From: a virus
DNA: 25,074 bases
Virus record (IMG/VR): IMGVR_UViG_3300025127_000256
Location: 1 to 25,074 of that record
Direction: 5' to 3' (one strand)
Shown: in pieces, positions 17,806-23,121 of the stretch
Numbering within the stretch: position 1 is the first letter of the stretch
Layout of the letters: each line of letters opens with the position of its first letter
Position numbers and translations under genes: made by a program
Notes under the pieces: generated by a model
Database searches by the model: none
What the model saw: the letters and a program-made list of their open reading frames with translations, nothing else
What the model was told of the DNA's origin: nothing

Positions 17806-18020
17806 TGACTGATTGGTTCAACAAATATTTAAAGTTTAATGTTACAGCAAAGCTAACAATGATTGCGTCCGTCGCTATGAGCTGGCGATGCGCAGAATGG
17901 TTCATGGATTTAGAAGCGCCAACCACACAGCAATCTGCTTTTGTCAGCGTCATAATGGGCGTGATGACAGGCGTTTACGGCATCTATCTTGGCAAGGAAG
18001 CAAGGACAACGAAGGACTGA
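17805..18020 (+). CDS. small holin-like membrane protein
   Basis: 71 residues with two hydrophobic helices: about 15-34 (AKLTMIASVAMSWRCAEWFM) and 43-62 (QSAFVSVIMGVMTGVYGIYL), a short polar turn between them and a charged tail (GKEARTTKD). The size, topology and position in the lysis cassette fit a class II-like holin or holin modulator. The stop TGA overlaps the next ATG. Because a second holin-like gene (18220) lies nearby, this could also be an antiholin. No family is certain. Confidence 0.55.
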   Translation: MTDWFNKYLKFNVTAKLTMIASVAMSWRCAEWFMDLEAPTTQQSAFVSVIMGVMTGVYGIYLGKEARTTKD

Positions 18021-18223
18021 TGTGGCAAGCATTAGTCACCGTTTGCTTCATTGCAAAAATGGACCAGTGCGTAATCCTGGAAAGCCAACAATGGTTTGAG
18101 ACTGAGTTGAGCTGCAAGCGCAGAGCGCTTGAGATGGCTGGCGACGTTAACCAATACATGAAATCACACAAGCCTGTCAGATACAAATGCCGGTATTTGC
18201 CTGGGGGGATGTTAACAAAATGA
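18020..18223 (+). CDS. small Cys-containing protein in the lysis cassette
   Basis: 67 residues starting MWQALVTVCFIAKMDQC. I chose the ATG overlapping the preceding TGA; the open frame extends further upstream but only inside the previous gene. GAAGGA lies just before the start. Four cysteines (9, 17, 32, 57) and a basic C-terminus (YMKSHKPVRYKCRYLPGGM) resemble a set of short marine phage proteins in which a weak hydrophobic start is followed by paired Cys. This suggests export and disulfides, although the hydrophobic stretch (4-12) is short for a signal peptide. Its stop overlaps the holin start (ATGA). It may be a lysis accessory; the function is unknown. Confidence 0.5.
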   Translation: MWQALVTVCFIAKMDQCVILESQQWFETELSCKRRALEMAGDVNQYMKSHKPVRYKCRYLPGGMLTK

Positions 18224-18618
18224 TTGCACAATTAATTGGGCCTATTGCAAATCTGGCTGGTGGCTGGCTGCAAGGCCGAGCTGACAAACAGCTTGCGGAA
18301 ACCCAAGCCAAAGTCGCGATGAAAAAAGCAGAGGCAAAGGTTTACGAGACTGAGGCCACAAGTCAGATGCTGATGGAACAGCGGCTGACAGACCACATGG
18401 GCGATAGCATCAAAGATGAAATCTGGACAATTTGGTTTGTGTTGGTTTTGACCGGCTGCTTTTTGCCTTGGACGCAAGAATACGTCAAAAACGGCTTTGT
18501 GTTCCTAGACCAGCACACCCCGCAATGGTTTCACAATATGCTTTATATCGTGATTGGCAGCTCTTTTGGTTATCGCTTTGGCAAGCAGGGCTTGCAGCTG
18601 ATTAACAGGAAAAAATAA
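18220..18618 (+). CDS. 3TM-type holin-like protein
   Basis: 132 residues from the ATG in the ATGA overlap, with a G-rich Shine-Dalgarno about 11 bases upstream. An in-frame ATG at 18187 exists but would overlap the preceding gene by 37 bases. The protein starts with an amphipathic helix (MIAQLIGPIANLAGGWLQG), then a charged coiled-coil stretch (20-55), then DEIWTIWFVLVLTGCFLPW (about 66-84) and WFHNMLYIVIGSSFGYRFGKQGL (about 103-125). This is the arrangement of the 3TM holin family linked to gene-transfer agents and phages (GTA_holin_3TM). It would permeabilise the inner membrane so that the endolysin encoded next reaches peptidoglycan. The order holin-endolysin with TAATG overlap supports this. 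Confidence 0.68.
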   Translation: MIAQLIGPIANLAGGWLQGRADKQLAETQAKVAMKKAEAKVYETEATSQMLMEQRLTDHMGDSIKDEIWTIWFVLVLTGCFLPWTQEYVKNGFVFLDQHTPQWFHNMLYIVIGSSFGYRFGKQGLQLINRKK

Positions 18619-19151
18619 TGAAACAGAATTTTGACCAGTGCCTTACCTGGCTGCTGGCTCATGAGGGCGGCTTTGTTGATCACCCCAACGACCCTGGCGG
18701 CATGACCAACAAGGGCATCACAGCGCGCGTCTATAGCCAATGGCTGGCCGATACAATGGACGTTGATGCTGAAATGACCGAAGAGATGATGCGTAATATT
18801 CCACAAAATCACGTCGAGCAAATTTATCGTGAGGAATATTGGAATCGCGTTGCCGGTGACAAGCTGCCAGCTGGCCTTGATTGGTCGGTGTTCGATTGGG
18901 CTGTTAACTCCGGCGTCGGTCGGTCAGCTCGGACGCTGCAAAAGATCATTGCCGTTACAGCTGATGGCGGTATTGGACCGCAAACATTAGCCGCTGTTGA
19001 TGAGCACGACACAGAGCAGCTGATTACCGATATGTTCAGCCGGCGTCAGGCTTTTTATGAGCGCCTCAAAACTTTTGACCATTTTGGCAAAGGTTGGACT
19101 AGGCGCAACGAAGAAACACTGCACCAAGCTGTAGAGCTCTGCCGTGGCTAA
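18618..19151 (+). CDS. endolysin, glycoside hydrolase family 108 (N-acetylmuramidase)
   Basis: 177 residues; ATG overlaps the holin stop. The N-terminal motif LLAHEGGFVDHPNDPGGMTNKGIT (about 12-35) is the GH108 signature, with the catalytic glutamate at E16 in HEGG. The middle part (QIYREEYWNRVAGDKLPAGLDWSVFDWAVNSG) and the C-terminal GVGRSARTLQKIIAVTADGGIGPQTLAAV (about 99-130) form the predicted peptidoglycan-binding domain type that accompanies GH108. The length fits the family. No signal peptide is present, so release depends on the holin. It cuts the glycan backbone of peptidoglycan at the end of the lytic cycle. Confidence 0.93.
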   Translation: MKQNFDQCLTWLLAHEGGFVDHPNDPGGMTNKGITARVYSQWLADTMDVDAEMTEEMMRNIPQNHVEQIYREEYWNRVAGDKLPAGLDWSVFDWAVNSGVGRSARTLQKIIAVTADGGIGPQTLAAVDEHDTEQLITDMFSRRQAFYERLKTFDHFGKGWTRRNEETLHQAVELCRG

Positions 19152-19401
19152 ACGAAAAAAGAAATCGGTAAATCTTTCTGTCGGTCGTGGTGAAAAGCGC
19201 TCGGTCAAGCAGGGCGGTGGGCTCACTGCAAAGGGCAGGGCAAAGTATAACAAAGCTACCGGCAGTAATTTGAAAGCGCCGGTCACGGGCAAAGTAAAGC
19301 CGGGCAGCAAAGCTGCAAAAAGGCGCAAGAGCTTTTGTGCCAGATCCAAGAGCTGGACGGGGCCAAGAGGCAAGGCCGCAAGGCGCAGATGGAAATGCTA
19401 A
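19144..19401 (+). CDS. small very basic protein, DUF6321-like
   Basis: 85 residues from a GTG that overlaps the endolysin stop by 8 bases. Lys and Arg dominate (MAKRKKKSVNLSVGRGEKRS). GGLTAKGRAKYNKATGSNLKAPV, GSKAAKRRKSFCARSKSW and a terminal GKAARRRWKC match a family of short basic proteins in phages of aquatic bacteria (DUF6321-like as far as I recall). The two cysteines are in conserved spots. It is likely a nucleic-acid binding or DNA-packing protein; nothing in the sequence proves it. A GTG start and the coupling to the endolysin suggest late, moderate expression. Confidence 0.72.
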   Translation: MAKRKKKSVNLSVGRGEKRSVKQGGGLTAKGRAKYNKATGSNLKAPVTGKVKPGSKAAKRRKSFCARSKSWTGPRGKAARRRWKC

Positions 19402-19418
19402 CCAAAGGAGACTGATCA

Positions 19419-19544
19419 ATGCCAGGGCATTACGGAAAAGGTATGAAAAAAATGGGCGCCAAGAAAAAGCTAACAGCCAAACAAAAAACGCTGCCGGCAT
19501 TTTTGAAAAAGAAAATTATGAAGTCTAAAAAGAAAGGTAAGTGA
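19419..19544 (+). CDS. tiny Lys-rich protein (41 aa)
   Basis: Begins MPGHYGKGMKKMGAKKK and ends MKSKKKGK; 17 of 41 residues are Lys. An excellent Shine-Dalgarno AAAGGAG (19404-19410) sits 8 bases before the ATG. Small 'MP.HYGK' Lys-rich proteins recur near the basic protein encoded upstream in aquatic phages. It is disordered by composition and probably binds DNA or RNA. Strong start signal and family likeness make it a believable gene despite its length. Confidence 0.68.
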   Translation: MPGHYGKGMKKMGAKKKLTAKQKTLPAFLKKKIMKSKKKGK

Positions 19545-19545
19545 C

Positions 19546-19692
19546 ATGGCTAAACGTCCAGGGCTCTACGCCAATATAAATGCTCGTAAGAAAAAAGGCA
19601 TCAGCCGCAGCAAAAAGAAAAGCACAATTACCCCTAAAGCCTACGCCAATATGAAGGCCGGCTTCCCCAAAAAGAAAAAGAAAAAAGCATAG
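19546..19692 (+). CDS. tiny Lys-rich protein (48 aa), 'MAKRPGLYANI' type
   Basis: Begins one base after the preceding stop; sequence MAKRPGLYANINARKKKGIS, later TPKAYANMKAGFPKKKKKKA. The start 'MAKRPGLYANI' is a common N-terminus of short basic phage proteins. AAGG in the end of the previous gene serves as ribosome binding site. The motif YAN occurs twice (residues 8-10 and 33-35), which may mark an internal duplication or two copies of a short binding motif. It is the last gene before the attP-like non-coding region. Function unknown; a basic, DNA-contacting role is likely. Confidence 0.7.
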   Translation: MAKRPGLYANINARKKKGISRSKKKSTITPKAYANMKAGFPKKKKKKA

Positions 19693-19695
19693 CCC

Positions 19696-19739
19696 GGTGC
19701 CAAAGCTCTTGGCACCCGCTGGTGCCAAGCCGGTGCCAG
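19696..19739 (+). repeat. GGTGCCAA repeats, left arm (putative integrase arm sites)
   Basis: GGTGCCAA at 19696-19703, its inverse TTGGCACC at 19709-19716, GGTGCCAA at 19721-19728 and GGTGCCAG at 19732-19739. The last two are 11 bases apart, one helical turn. The first two form a perfect 8-bp inverted repeat with loop AGCTC, but no T-run follows, so I do not call a terminator. The same tandem pair with the same 11-base step recurs on the other side of the tRNA fragment. Confidence 0.65.
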
Positions 19740-19792
19740 ACCACATGGGTGCAGGGGGGTTATGGTGGATTAAGGTTGACCCGTAAGTGTCT

Positions 19793-19804
19793 GTGATATA
19801 TCAC
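19793..19804. repeat. 12-base perfect palindrome GTGATATATCAC
   Basis: A perfect palindrome 28 bases left of the tRNA fragment, nested in a wider imperfect one (AAGTG at 19785 and CACTT at 19802). It lies between the left arm repeats and the core, where excisionase, IHF or a regulator could bind. There is no direct evidence for any one of these. Confidence 0.4.
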
Positions 19805-19831
19805 TTGAGGATATAGCAAGACGCTTTTTTT

Positions 19832-19858
19832 CAGGTTCGAATCCTGTCGCGCTCACCA
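19832..19858 (+). other. tRNA 3'-end fragment, putative att core
   Basis: CAGG-TTCGAAT-CCTG forms a T-arm, then T, the 7-base acceptor strand CGCGCTC, discriminator A and CCA. There is no 5' half: upstream sequence does not offer an acceptor partner (GAGCGCG), D-arm or anticodon arm. The outer T-stem pair would be T19831-T19847, a mismatch, so identity with the host tRNA probably begins at 19832. Phage tyrosine integrases often use tRNA 3' ends as attB, and the phage copy restores the gene. The tRNA species cannot be told from this part. Confidence 0.8.
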
Positions 19859-19871
19859 TTTTGTATGGTGT

Positions 19872-19912
19872 TAAGCCACTGAAAGCACTAGCTTTTGGTG
19901 GTTTATTTTTTT
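19872..19912 (+). terminator. strong terminator directly after the tRNA fragment
   Basis: AAGCCACT-GAAAGC (19873-19886) pairs with GCTTTT-GGTGGTTT (19891-19904) around tetraloop ACTA, and T19872 pairs with A19905. This gives about 15 pairs with a few G-T wobbles, followed by seven T. It starts 14 bases after the CCA. It would stop late transcription before integrase in phage form and end the tRNA transcript in the integrated form. Confidence 0.82.
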
Positions 19913-19917
19913 GTCTG

Positions 19918-19936
19918 GGTGCCAAGCTGGTGCCAA
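19918..19936 (+). repeat. GGTGCCAA repeats, right arm (putative integrase arm sites)
   Basis: GGTGCCAA at 19918-19925 and 19929-19936, same strand, 11 bases apart, with AGCT between start positions. The spacing and orientation match the pair at 19721-19739 on the other side of the core. Confidence 0.65.
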
Positions 19937-19964
19937 AGACAACGTAAAAAGTCGCGAGAGTAAC

Positions 19965-20004
19965 GGGATTATCCCTTGAACTTGACGGAATACGTCACTA
20001 TGTA
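19965..20004 (+). promoter_or_regulatory. promoter/operator of the small gene-integrase unit
   Basis: Palindrome GGGAT-T-ATCCC (19965-19975) is followed at once by TTGAAC (19976-19981), 17 bases, and TATGTA (19999-20004), a possible -35/-10 pair. Overlapping it, CTTGACGGAATACGTCA (19981-19997) is a copy of the motif found at the nuclease and repressor promoters, with arms GACG...CGTC. Alternatively its own TTGACG is the -35 box. The start point is uncertain; the motif match is direct. Confidence 0.55.
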
Positions 20005-20036
20005 AGTAGTGTAAGGTCAAGAAAAGGAGATAGACC

Positions 20037-20234
20037 ATGGTTAAGATAGACAAAATTATTCGCGAAGCAGAAATACACTGCAACCGCGTGTGGCTCAGCG
20101 CTGAAATTATTGCAAGTGAGCTAAATAAAATACGACAGGCATTGGACAGGCAAAATAATTTGTCAGTCGATCAGCTCGCACAACTCAAGGTTTTAGAAAG
20201 CACACTCATTAACAAAAAACAAGGGTGGCAATAA
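20037..20234 (+). CDS. small helical hypothetical protein upstream of integrase (65 aa)
   Basis: MVKIDKIIREAEIHCNRVWLSAEIIASELNKIRQALDRQNNLSVDQLAQLKVLESTLINKKQGWQ-type composition, all predicted helix. AAGGAG (20024-20029) stands 7 bases before the ATG, a very good start. The stop overlaps the integrase ATG by one base (TAATG), so the two are co-translated. I do not recognise a family. The position in front of int would suit a directionality factor, but there is no visible HTH or basic patch, and a better excisionase candidate lies at 21561. It may modulate integrase expression or form a small oligomer. Confidence 0.6.
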   Translation: MVKIDKIIREAEIHCNRVWLSAEIIASELNKIRQALDRQNNLSVDQLAQLKVLESTLINKKQGWQ

Positions 20235-21358
20235 TGGACATAGAAATTAAAAAATACAAGTCGCGTGAGAAGTTAGGCAAAGCTGGGTTTTGTGTAGACA
20301 CCAGGTCTATTGTTGCTAACGGCAAGCGTGAGTTTTTTTACACAAGGCTAGAGGCTGAGCGTCACGTCGATAAGATCAACGCAGAGTTGACACCGAGCAC
20401 AGCAGCTGCGTGGGATTGGGACTTTGATATGCTGTACCGCAATTTCATAACCCACATCACAAGCCAGCATGACAAGGGTGACATGACCACGTCATCAAAG
20501 TCAGAAAAAGAGCGCGATGCAAAATTGTTTGTCGGTCTTATTCTTGACGGTAAACCTGTCGGGCAAAGCAAGGTGCGTGATCTTACAACCGGGCATATGC
20601 GGTTGCAGATCGTTGAGCAACTGCGGGTCGGTCGAGCTAAAAAGACTGTCGATAATATCCTCGGCTCGCTCAGATACTTTATGAGCTACTCTATTGATGC
20701 TGGTTGCCGCAACAGCAATCCAATGACTGACGTTAAAGGCAAGGGCGACAAAGCCAAGCCAGCAAAACAGATCAAGCAGATACAGCCTGACGTGATCAAC
20801 GCAATTATCGATGCAATGCCGGTTCACTGGGCTTTGCGCGCTAGGTTTGCTGCAACTACTGGTCTACGCCAGGGCGAGCTGCGCGCGCTTGTGTGGGCTG
20901 ACATTGACTGGGGCAAGCCTGGTTATGTTTATGTCAACAAGGCGGTCAAGCATAACAGCAGTGACATAGGTGATCCTAAAACCAAGCGCGGCAAGCGCAA
21001 GGTGCCGCTGCACCCGGACGTCAAACAGTCATTGCAAGAGCTCTATTTGTTGCTCGGCAGACCAGCTGATGACGCGCTAGTTTTTACCGGCAGATTCGGT
21101 GACCCGCTCGGCACAAATGTTTTTGCTAAGGTTATTGGCAAGGCGTGTAAGGAAGCCGGCGTTGACCGCATCAGGTGGCATGATTTGCGTCACTACTATG
21201 CCAGCCGGCTGTTGCAAAAGTTTGGCGCTGATTGGTGGACAATCACTAACCTGATGGGCCACGCCAGCATCAGCACAACTAGCGATGTTTACGGCCACTG
21301 GCTCGACGATAAAGAGCGCGACGATAAGATTGCTGACGGCATAGCGGAGGCGTTCTAA
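20234..21358 (+). CDS. int: tyrosine-type site-specific integrase
   Basis: 374 residues from the ATG overlapping the preceding stop; a GTG nine bases upstream is possible, but it falls within the likely Shine-Dalgarno AAGGG. Residues 1-50 (IEIKKYKSREKLGKAGFCVD, FFYTRLEAERHVDKINAEL) look like a short arm-binding domain and 60-165 like the core-binding SAM-like domain. The catalytic domain shows R212 (TTGLRQGELRAL), a basic K near 250-256 (KTKRGKRKVPLH), H316-D-L-R319-H (WHDLRHYYASRLL), H343 (LMGHASISTTS) and nucleophile Y353 (DVYGHW). All key residues are present, so it should be active. It would recombine the attP at 19693-19936 with a host tRNA gene. It is transcribed away from attP and ends against a convergent operon. 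Confidence 0.95.
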   Translation: MDIEIKKYKSREKLGKAGFCVDTRSIVANGKREFFYTRLEAERHVDKINAELTPSTAAAWDWDFDMLYRNFITHITSQHDKGDMTTSSKSEKERDAKLFVGLILDGKPVGQSKVRDLTTGHMRLQIVEQLRVGRAKKTVDNILGSLRYFMSYSIDAGCRNSNPMTDVKGKGDKAKPAKQIKQIQPDVINAIIDAMPVHWALRARFAATTGLRQGELRALVWADIDWGKPGYVYVNKAVKHNSSDIGDPKTKRGKRKVPLHPDVKQSLQELYLLLGRPADDALVFTGRFGDPLGTNVFAKVIGKACKEAGVDRIRWHDLRHYYASRLLQKFGADWWTITNLMGHASISTTSDVYGHWLDDKERDDKIADGIAEAF

Positions 21359-21568
21359 TCACAACCTGATCTTGATCTCATTAACGACCCTCGCGTTAAC
21401 TAAGGTATAACGCGGGGGTTTTTTACCAGGTCTGGAATTTATATAAGTGCGAGTGCGTTTTGCGTTCTCGCGAGTTTTGACTAAGGGCTCCACATATATT
21501 GTTTTTTCCCATAGGCGCCTGAGTTCAAGCTTAAACTCTTCCACAGTCATATCAGCTGAATCACGCAT
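21359..21568 (-). CDS. small basic hypothetical protein, last gene of leftward operon
   Basis: 69 residues starting MRDSADMTVEEFKLELRRLW and continuing with a Lys/Arg-rich half (KTRENAKRTRTYINSRPGKKPPRYTLV). I chose the ATG that overlaps the preceding gene's TGA by 8 bases; the longer open frame upstream only shadows that gene. The first 25 residues are an acidic amphipathic helix and the rest is basic. No family recognised. Its TGA abuts the integrase stop with no base between, and the integrase terminator lies inside its 3' end. A nucleic-acid binding role is possible on charge alone. Confidence 0.5.
   Translation of the reverse strand: MRDSADMTVEEFKLELRRLWEKTIYVEPLVKTRENAKRTRTYINSRPGKKPPRYTLVNARVVNEIKIRL
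21388..21424 (+). terminator. integrase terminator, inside the convergent gene
   Basis: CCCTCGCGTTA (21388-21398) pairs with TAACGCGGGGG (21408-21418), 11 pairs with one T-G wobble, loop of 9, followed by six T. It works on the plus strand only, since the opposite side has no T-run after the stem. It lies 30 bases past the integrase stop, within the coding end of the minus-strand gene at 21359-21568. Confidence 0.82.
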
Positions 21569-21761
21569 TTGGATGCACTTGTCTGATCTTAAATTGATCG
21601 TCGAGAGTTGAACGGCTGACATATATTGCCTTGCCGGAACGGAAAGTTTCGACGCCAGAATTTTCAATGAGGCGCTTGGCTCGTTTGTACGCAGCTGGGC
21701 TTTTGTCATTGAAAAGATAGATTGCTGCTTCTGGCAGCGTCATAAGGTTTTTATCATCCAT
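21561..21761 (-). CDS. excisionase/AlpA-like HTH protein, candidate directionality factor
   Basis: 66 residues: MDDKNLMTLPEAAIYLFNDK, then SPAAYKRAKRLIENSGVETFRSGKAIYVSRSTLDDQF. The pattern 'LT..EAA.YL......AY.RAKRLIE..GV...R.GK.IYV.RS.LD' is the MerR-like winged HTH of small excisionases and AlpA-type regulators (HTH_17). The ATG at 21761 has GGTGG just upstream and overlaps the previous gene's TGA by 8 bases; the frame is open 12 codons further but within that gene. As the best DNA-binding candidate near int, it may bend att DNA for excision. It is made from the opposite strand to int, with the early recombination genes. Confidence 0.68.
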   Translation of the reverse strand: MDDKNLMTLPEAAIYLFNDKSPAAYKRAKRLIENSGVETFRSGKAIYVSRSTLDDQFKIRQVHPNA

Positions 21762-22089
21762 TGTTGCCACCCTGGTAACCAGCTGGGTCGTTTGCAAGTA
21801 GCGAAAAGGTCGCTACTTTCGGGAATGTGCGAACATCTTTTTCATTAGGTATGCGCCTGGTCAGGCTTATGCCAAGCTCAACACCGGCTTCAAACATCAT
21901 GTTTTGCAGCTCAGTACACATTTCTTTTTGCTCATCTGTCATTGGCGTAAACTTGCCAGCTGCTTCATCCCATTCGGTTCTGTACTGAATAAAGGCAACG
22001 GCGCGATATTCATGTGGGTTGCCGTCGTCATCAATCATTGGAATGTCATTACGCAATTTGAACTTGCCTCGGCTAAATCCCGGCATCAT
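21754..22089 (-). CDS. hypothetical protein after ERF (111 aa)
   Basis: Sequence starts MMPGFSRGKFKLRNDIPMID, then DDDGNPHEYRAVAFIQYRTEWDEAAGKFTPMTDEQKEMC and ends ANDPAGYQGGNNG. The ATG overlaps the ERF stop (ATGATG), so it is probably translationally coupled to ERF. An N-terminal beta-rich part (YRAVAFIQYRTEW) is followed by helix (QKEMCTELQNMMFEAGVELGISLTRR). The Gly/Asn-rich end is reminiscent of flexible tails of single-strand DNA-binding proteins, but I see no OB-fold signature and do not claim one. Its place next to an annealase suggests a helper in recombination or replication. Confidence 0.6.
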   Translation of the reverse strand: MMPGFSRGKFKLRNDIPMIDDDGNPHEYRAVAFIQYRTEWDEAAGKFTPMTDEQKEMCTELQNMMFEAGVELGISLTRRIPNEKDVRTFPKVATFSLLANDPAGYQGGNNG

Positions 22090-22784
22090 CTTTCTCCCGT
22101 GTTTTGTTCGTCATATTTTTGTTGATAAAAATCACCTAGCGTTGCGCTTAACTCGCGGTCAGCTTCTTTAAGGTCTTCACGCTGCTTCTGCGTTTTCTTT
22201 GACCACATCAAAAGCTTGATCTTGTTAGCGTCTTTGATCTGATTCATTTGGTCGTTGACCCACTTGCTCCAATCAACGTCAGCATTGGCTGGCGGTGGTG
22301 GTGATGGTGTTGTAGTTTTTGGCTCAGGCGCAGCTGCTGGGGCAGGGGTTGCCTTAGTTTCGATCCCACCTTCTACTTGTGGCAAAAAATCAGCATCGTC
22401 GTTGTCGCCGGTTGCAATAAGCAACAAACCGCGCAGATATTGTTTGACTGCGTAAGATTGTGCCGCCCCGGATGTTTGTGCGCCAGTTAACGGCAAGCTG
22501 ACCATGCTCCCAGCCGGCTCCGTTTGCTGGCCGGACGAATGGCACATTGTAATATTAAATGTAAATGTCGCCCATGTTTTGTTATTGACCGGGAATGTAT
22601 CCATCGACACACAGTTTGGGTTTATGTGCAAACCCTCTCCAGCGCAGATTGGCCGGCACATTTCCAAAAAATCATCAATGCTTGCAAAGTTATAGTTTTG
22701 GTGGGTGTTTTTCTCACCTTTGCCGAGCATTTTTATTTTAGTCATAGCGTTAGCTATAGCGGCGTTTATGTCTTTAGTTTCCAT
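22086..22784 (-). CDS. erf: ERF-family single-strand annealing protein
   Basis: About 232 residues; two adjacent ATGs (22787, 22784), of which the second has the better distance to GAGGGG. The N-terminal domain holds the ERF marks: INAAIANAMTKIKMLGKGEKN, YNFASIDDFLEMCRPICAGEGL and TGAQTSGAAQSYAVKQYLRGLLLIATGDNDDAD (about 101-133). A Pro/Ala/Thr-rich linker (about 145-168) leads to a basic helical tail (DWSKWVNDQMNQIKDANKIK...). Such annealases pair complementary single strands made by a phage exonuclease, in genome circularisation and recombination repair. The nuclease two genes upstream in the same operon is the expected partner. The start overlaps the preceding winged-helix gene by 11 bases. 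Confidence 0.92.
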   Translation of the reverse strand: METKDINAAIANAMTKIKMLGKGEKNTHQNYNFASIDDFLEMCRPICAGEGLHINPNCVSMDTFPVNNKTWATFTFNITMCHSSGQQTEPAGSMVSLPLTGAQTSGAAQSYAVKQYLRGLLLIATGDNDDADFLPQVEGGIETKATPAPAAAPEPKTTTPSPPPPANADVDWSKWVNDQMNQIKDANKIKLLMWSKKTQKQREDLKEADRELSATLGDFYQQKYDEQNTGER

Positions 22785-23121
22785 CATTTCCCCTCAAAAA
22801 CTCAGTCCCAGCTGGCGTGATTTGCCAGACAACTTCTTGCCGGTTACGCAGATTTGTTTCGCGCTCACCGCTATCAACAACCAGCCCCATGTTTTGCAGC
22901 TCTGTTAATCGAGGCTTGACGCTGTACTCGTAAGCGTTCACTTTCTGGACAACCTGACTGCTTGACAGGCCAGACGGGGCTGCGGCGAGGCTTTGCAAGG
23001 TTTTCAGCCGTAGTCCCGTTACCTTTGGTGCAATAAACTCAGCAGCGAGCCGCTCAGTATCTTTGGCGTTTTTGTGAACCAGCGGTGGCCGGTCAAAATT
23101 GAGCTCTGATTGTGTCATCAT
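22774..23121 (-). CDS. winged-helix DNA-binding protein
   Basis: 115 residues from the ATG in the ATGATG run that overlaps the TGA of the membrane microprotein; GGAG lies 7 bases upstream. A TTG 12 bases further upstream is a weaker start. The body (RLKTLQSLAAAPSGLSSSQVVQKVNAYEYSVKPRLTELQNMGLVVDSGERETNLRNRQEVVWQITPAGTEFL) is a clear MarR/phage-type winged HTH: helix, helix-turn-helix 'L..L...GLV..SGER', then the wing ending 'VW.IT..G'. Short proteins of this kind are common in phage replication and recombination operons. It may regulate this operon or take part in replication; the target is unknown. Confidence 0.72.
   Translation of the reverse strand: MMTQSELNFDRPPLVHKNAKDTERLAAEFIAPKVTGLRLKTLQSLAAAPSGLSSSQVVQKVNAYEYSVKPRLTELQNMGLVVDSGERETNLRNRQEVVWQITPAGTEFLRGNDGN

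Larger units (their letters stand above)
19693..20036 (+). other. attP-like non-coding region (344 bases)
   Basis: No gene fits here. In order it holds: GGTGCCAA repeats (19696-19739), a 12-base palindrome (19793-19804), a tRNA 3' end (19832-19858), a strong terminator (19872-19912), a second GGTGCCAA pair (19918-19936), palindrome GGGAT-T-ATCCC (19965-19975) and a promoter/operator (19976-20004) for the small gene and integrase. Phage genes flank it on both sides. This is the organisation of a lambda-type attP: arm sites, core, arm sites, next to int. Single features are listed separately. Confidence 0.72.

Noticed and set aside
17888-18223. 111-residue version of the Cys-containing gene
   Set aside because: The extra 44 residues lie wholly within the preceding gene; the ATG at 18020 overlapping its stop, with GAAGGA upstream, is the natural start.
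19696-19716. GGTGCCAA/TTGGCACC hairpin as late-operon terminator
   Set aside because: Perfect 8-bp stem but no T-run follows, and the same octamer recurs singly and in tandem on both sides of the core, which fits protein sites better.
19810-19858. Complete tRNA gene
   Set aside because: Only the T-arm, acceptor 3' strand and CCA are present; no D-arm, anticodon arm or 5' acceptor strand upstream.
20037-20234. 65-aa protein as excisionase
   Set aside because: Good start and position, but no HTH, wing or basic patch visible; the HTH_17-like protein at 21561 is a better candidate.
21754-22089. Single-strand DNA-binding protein
   Set aside because: The Gly/Asn-rich end and the neighbour ERF are suggestive, but no OB-fold pattern or acidic SSB tip is present.
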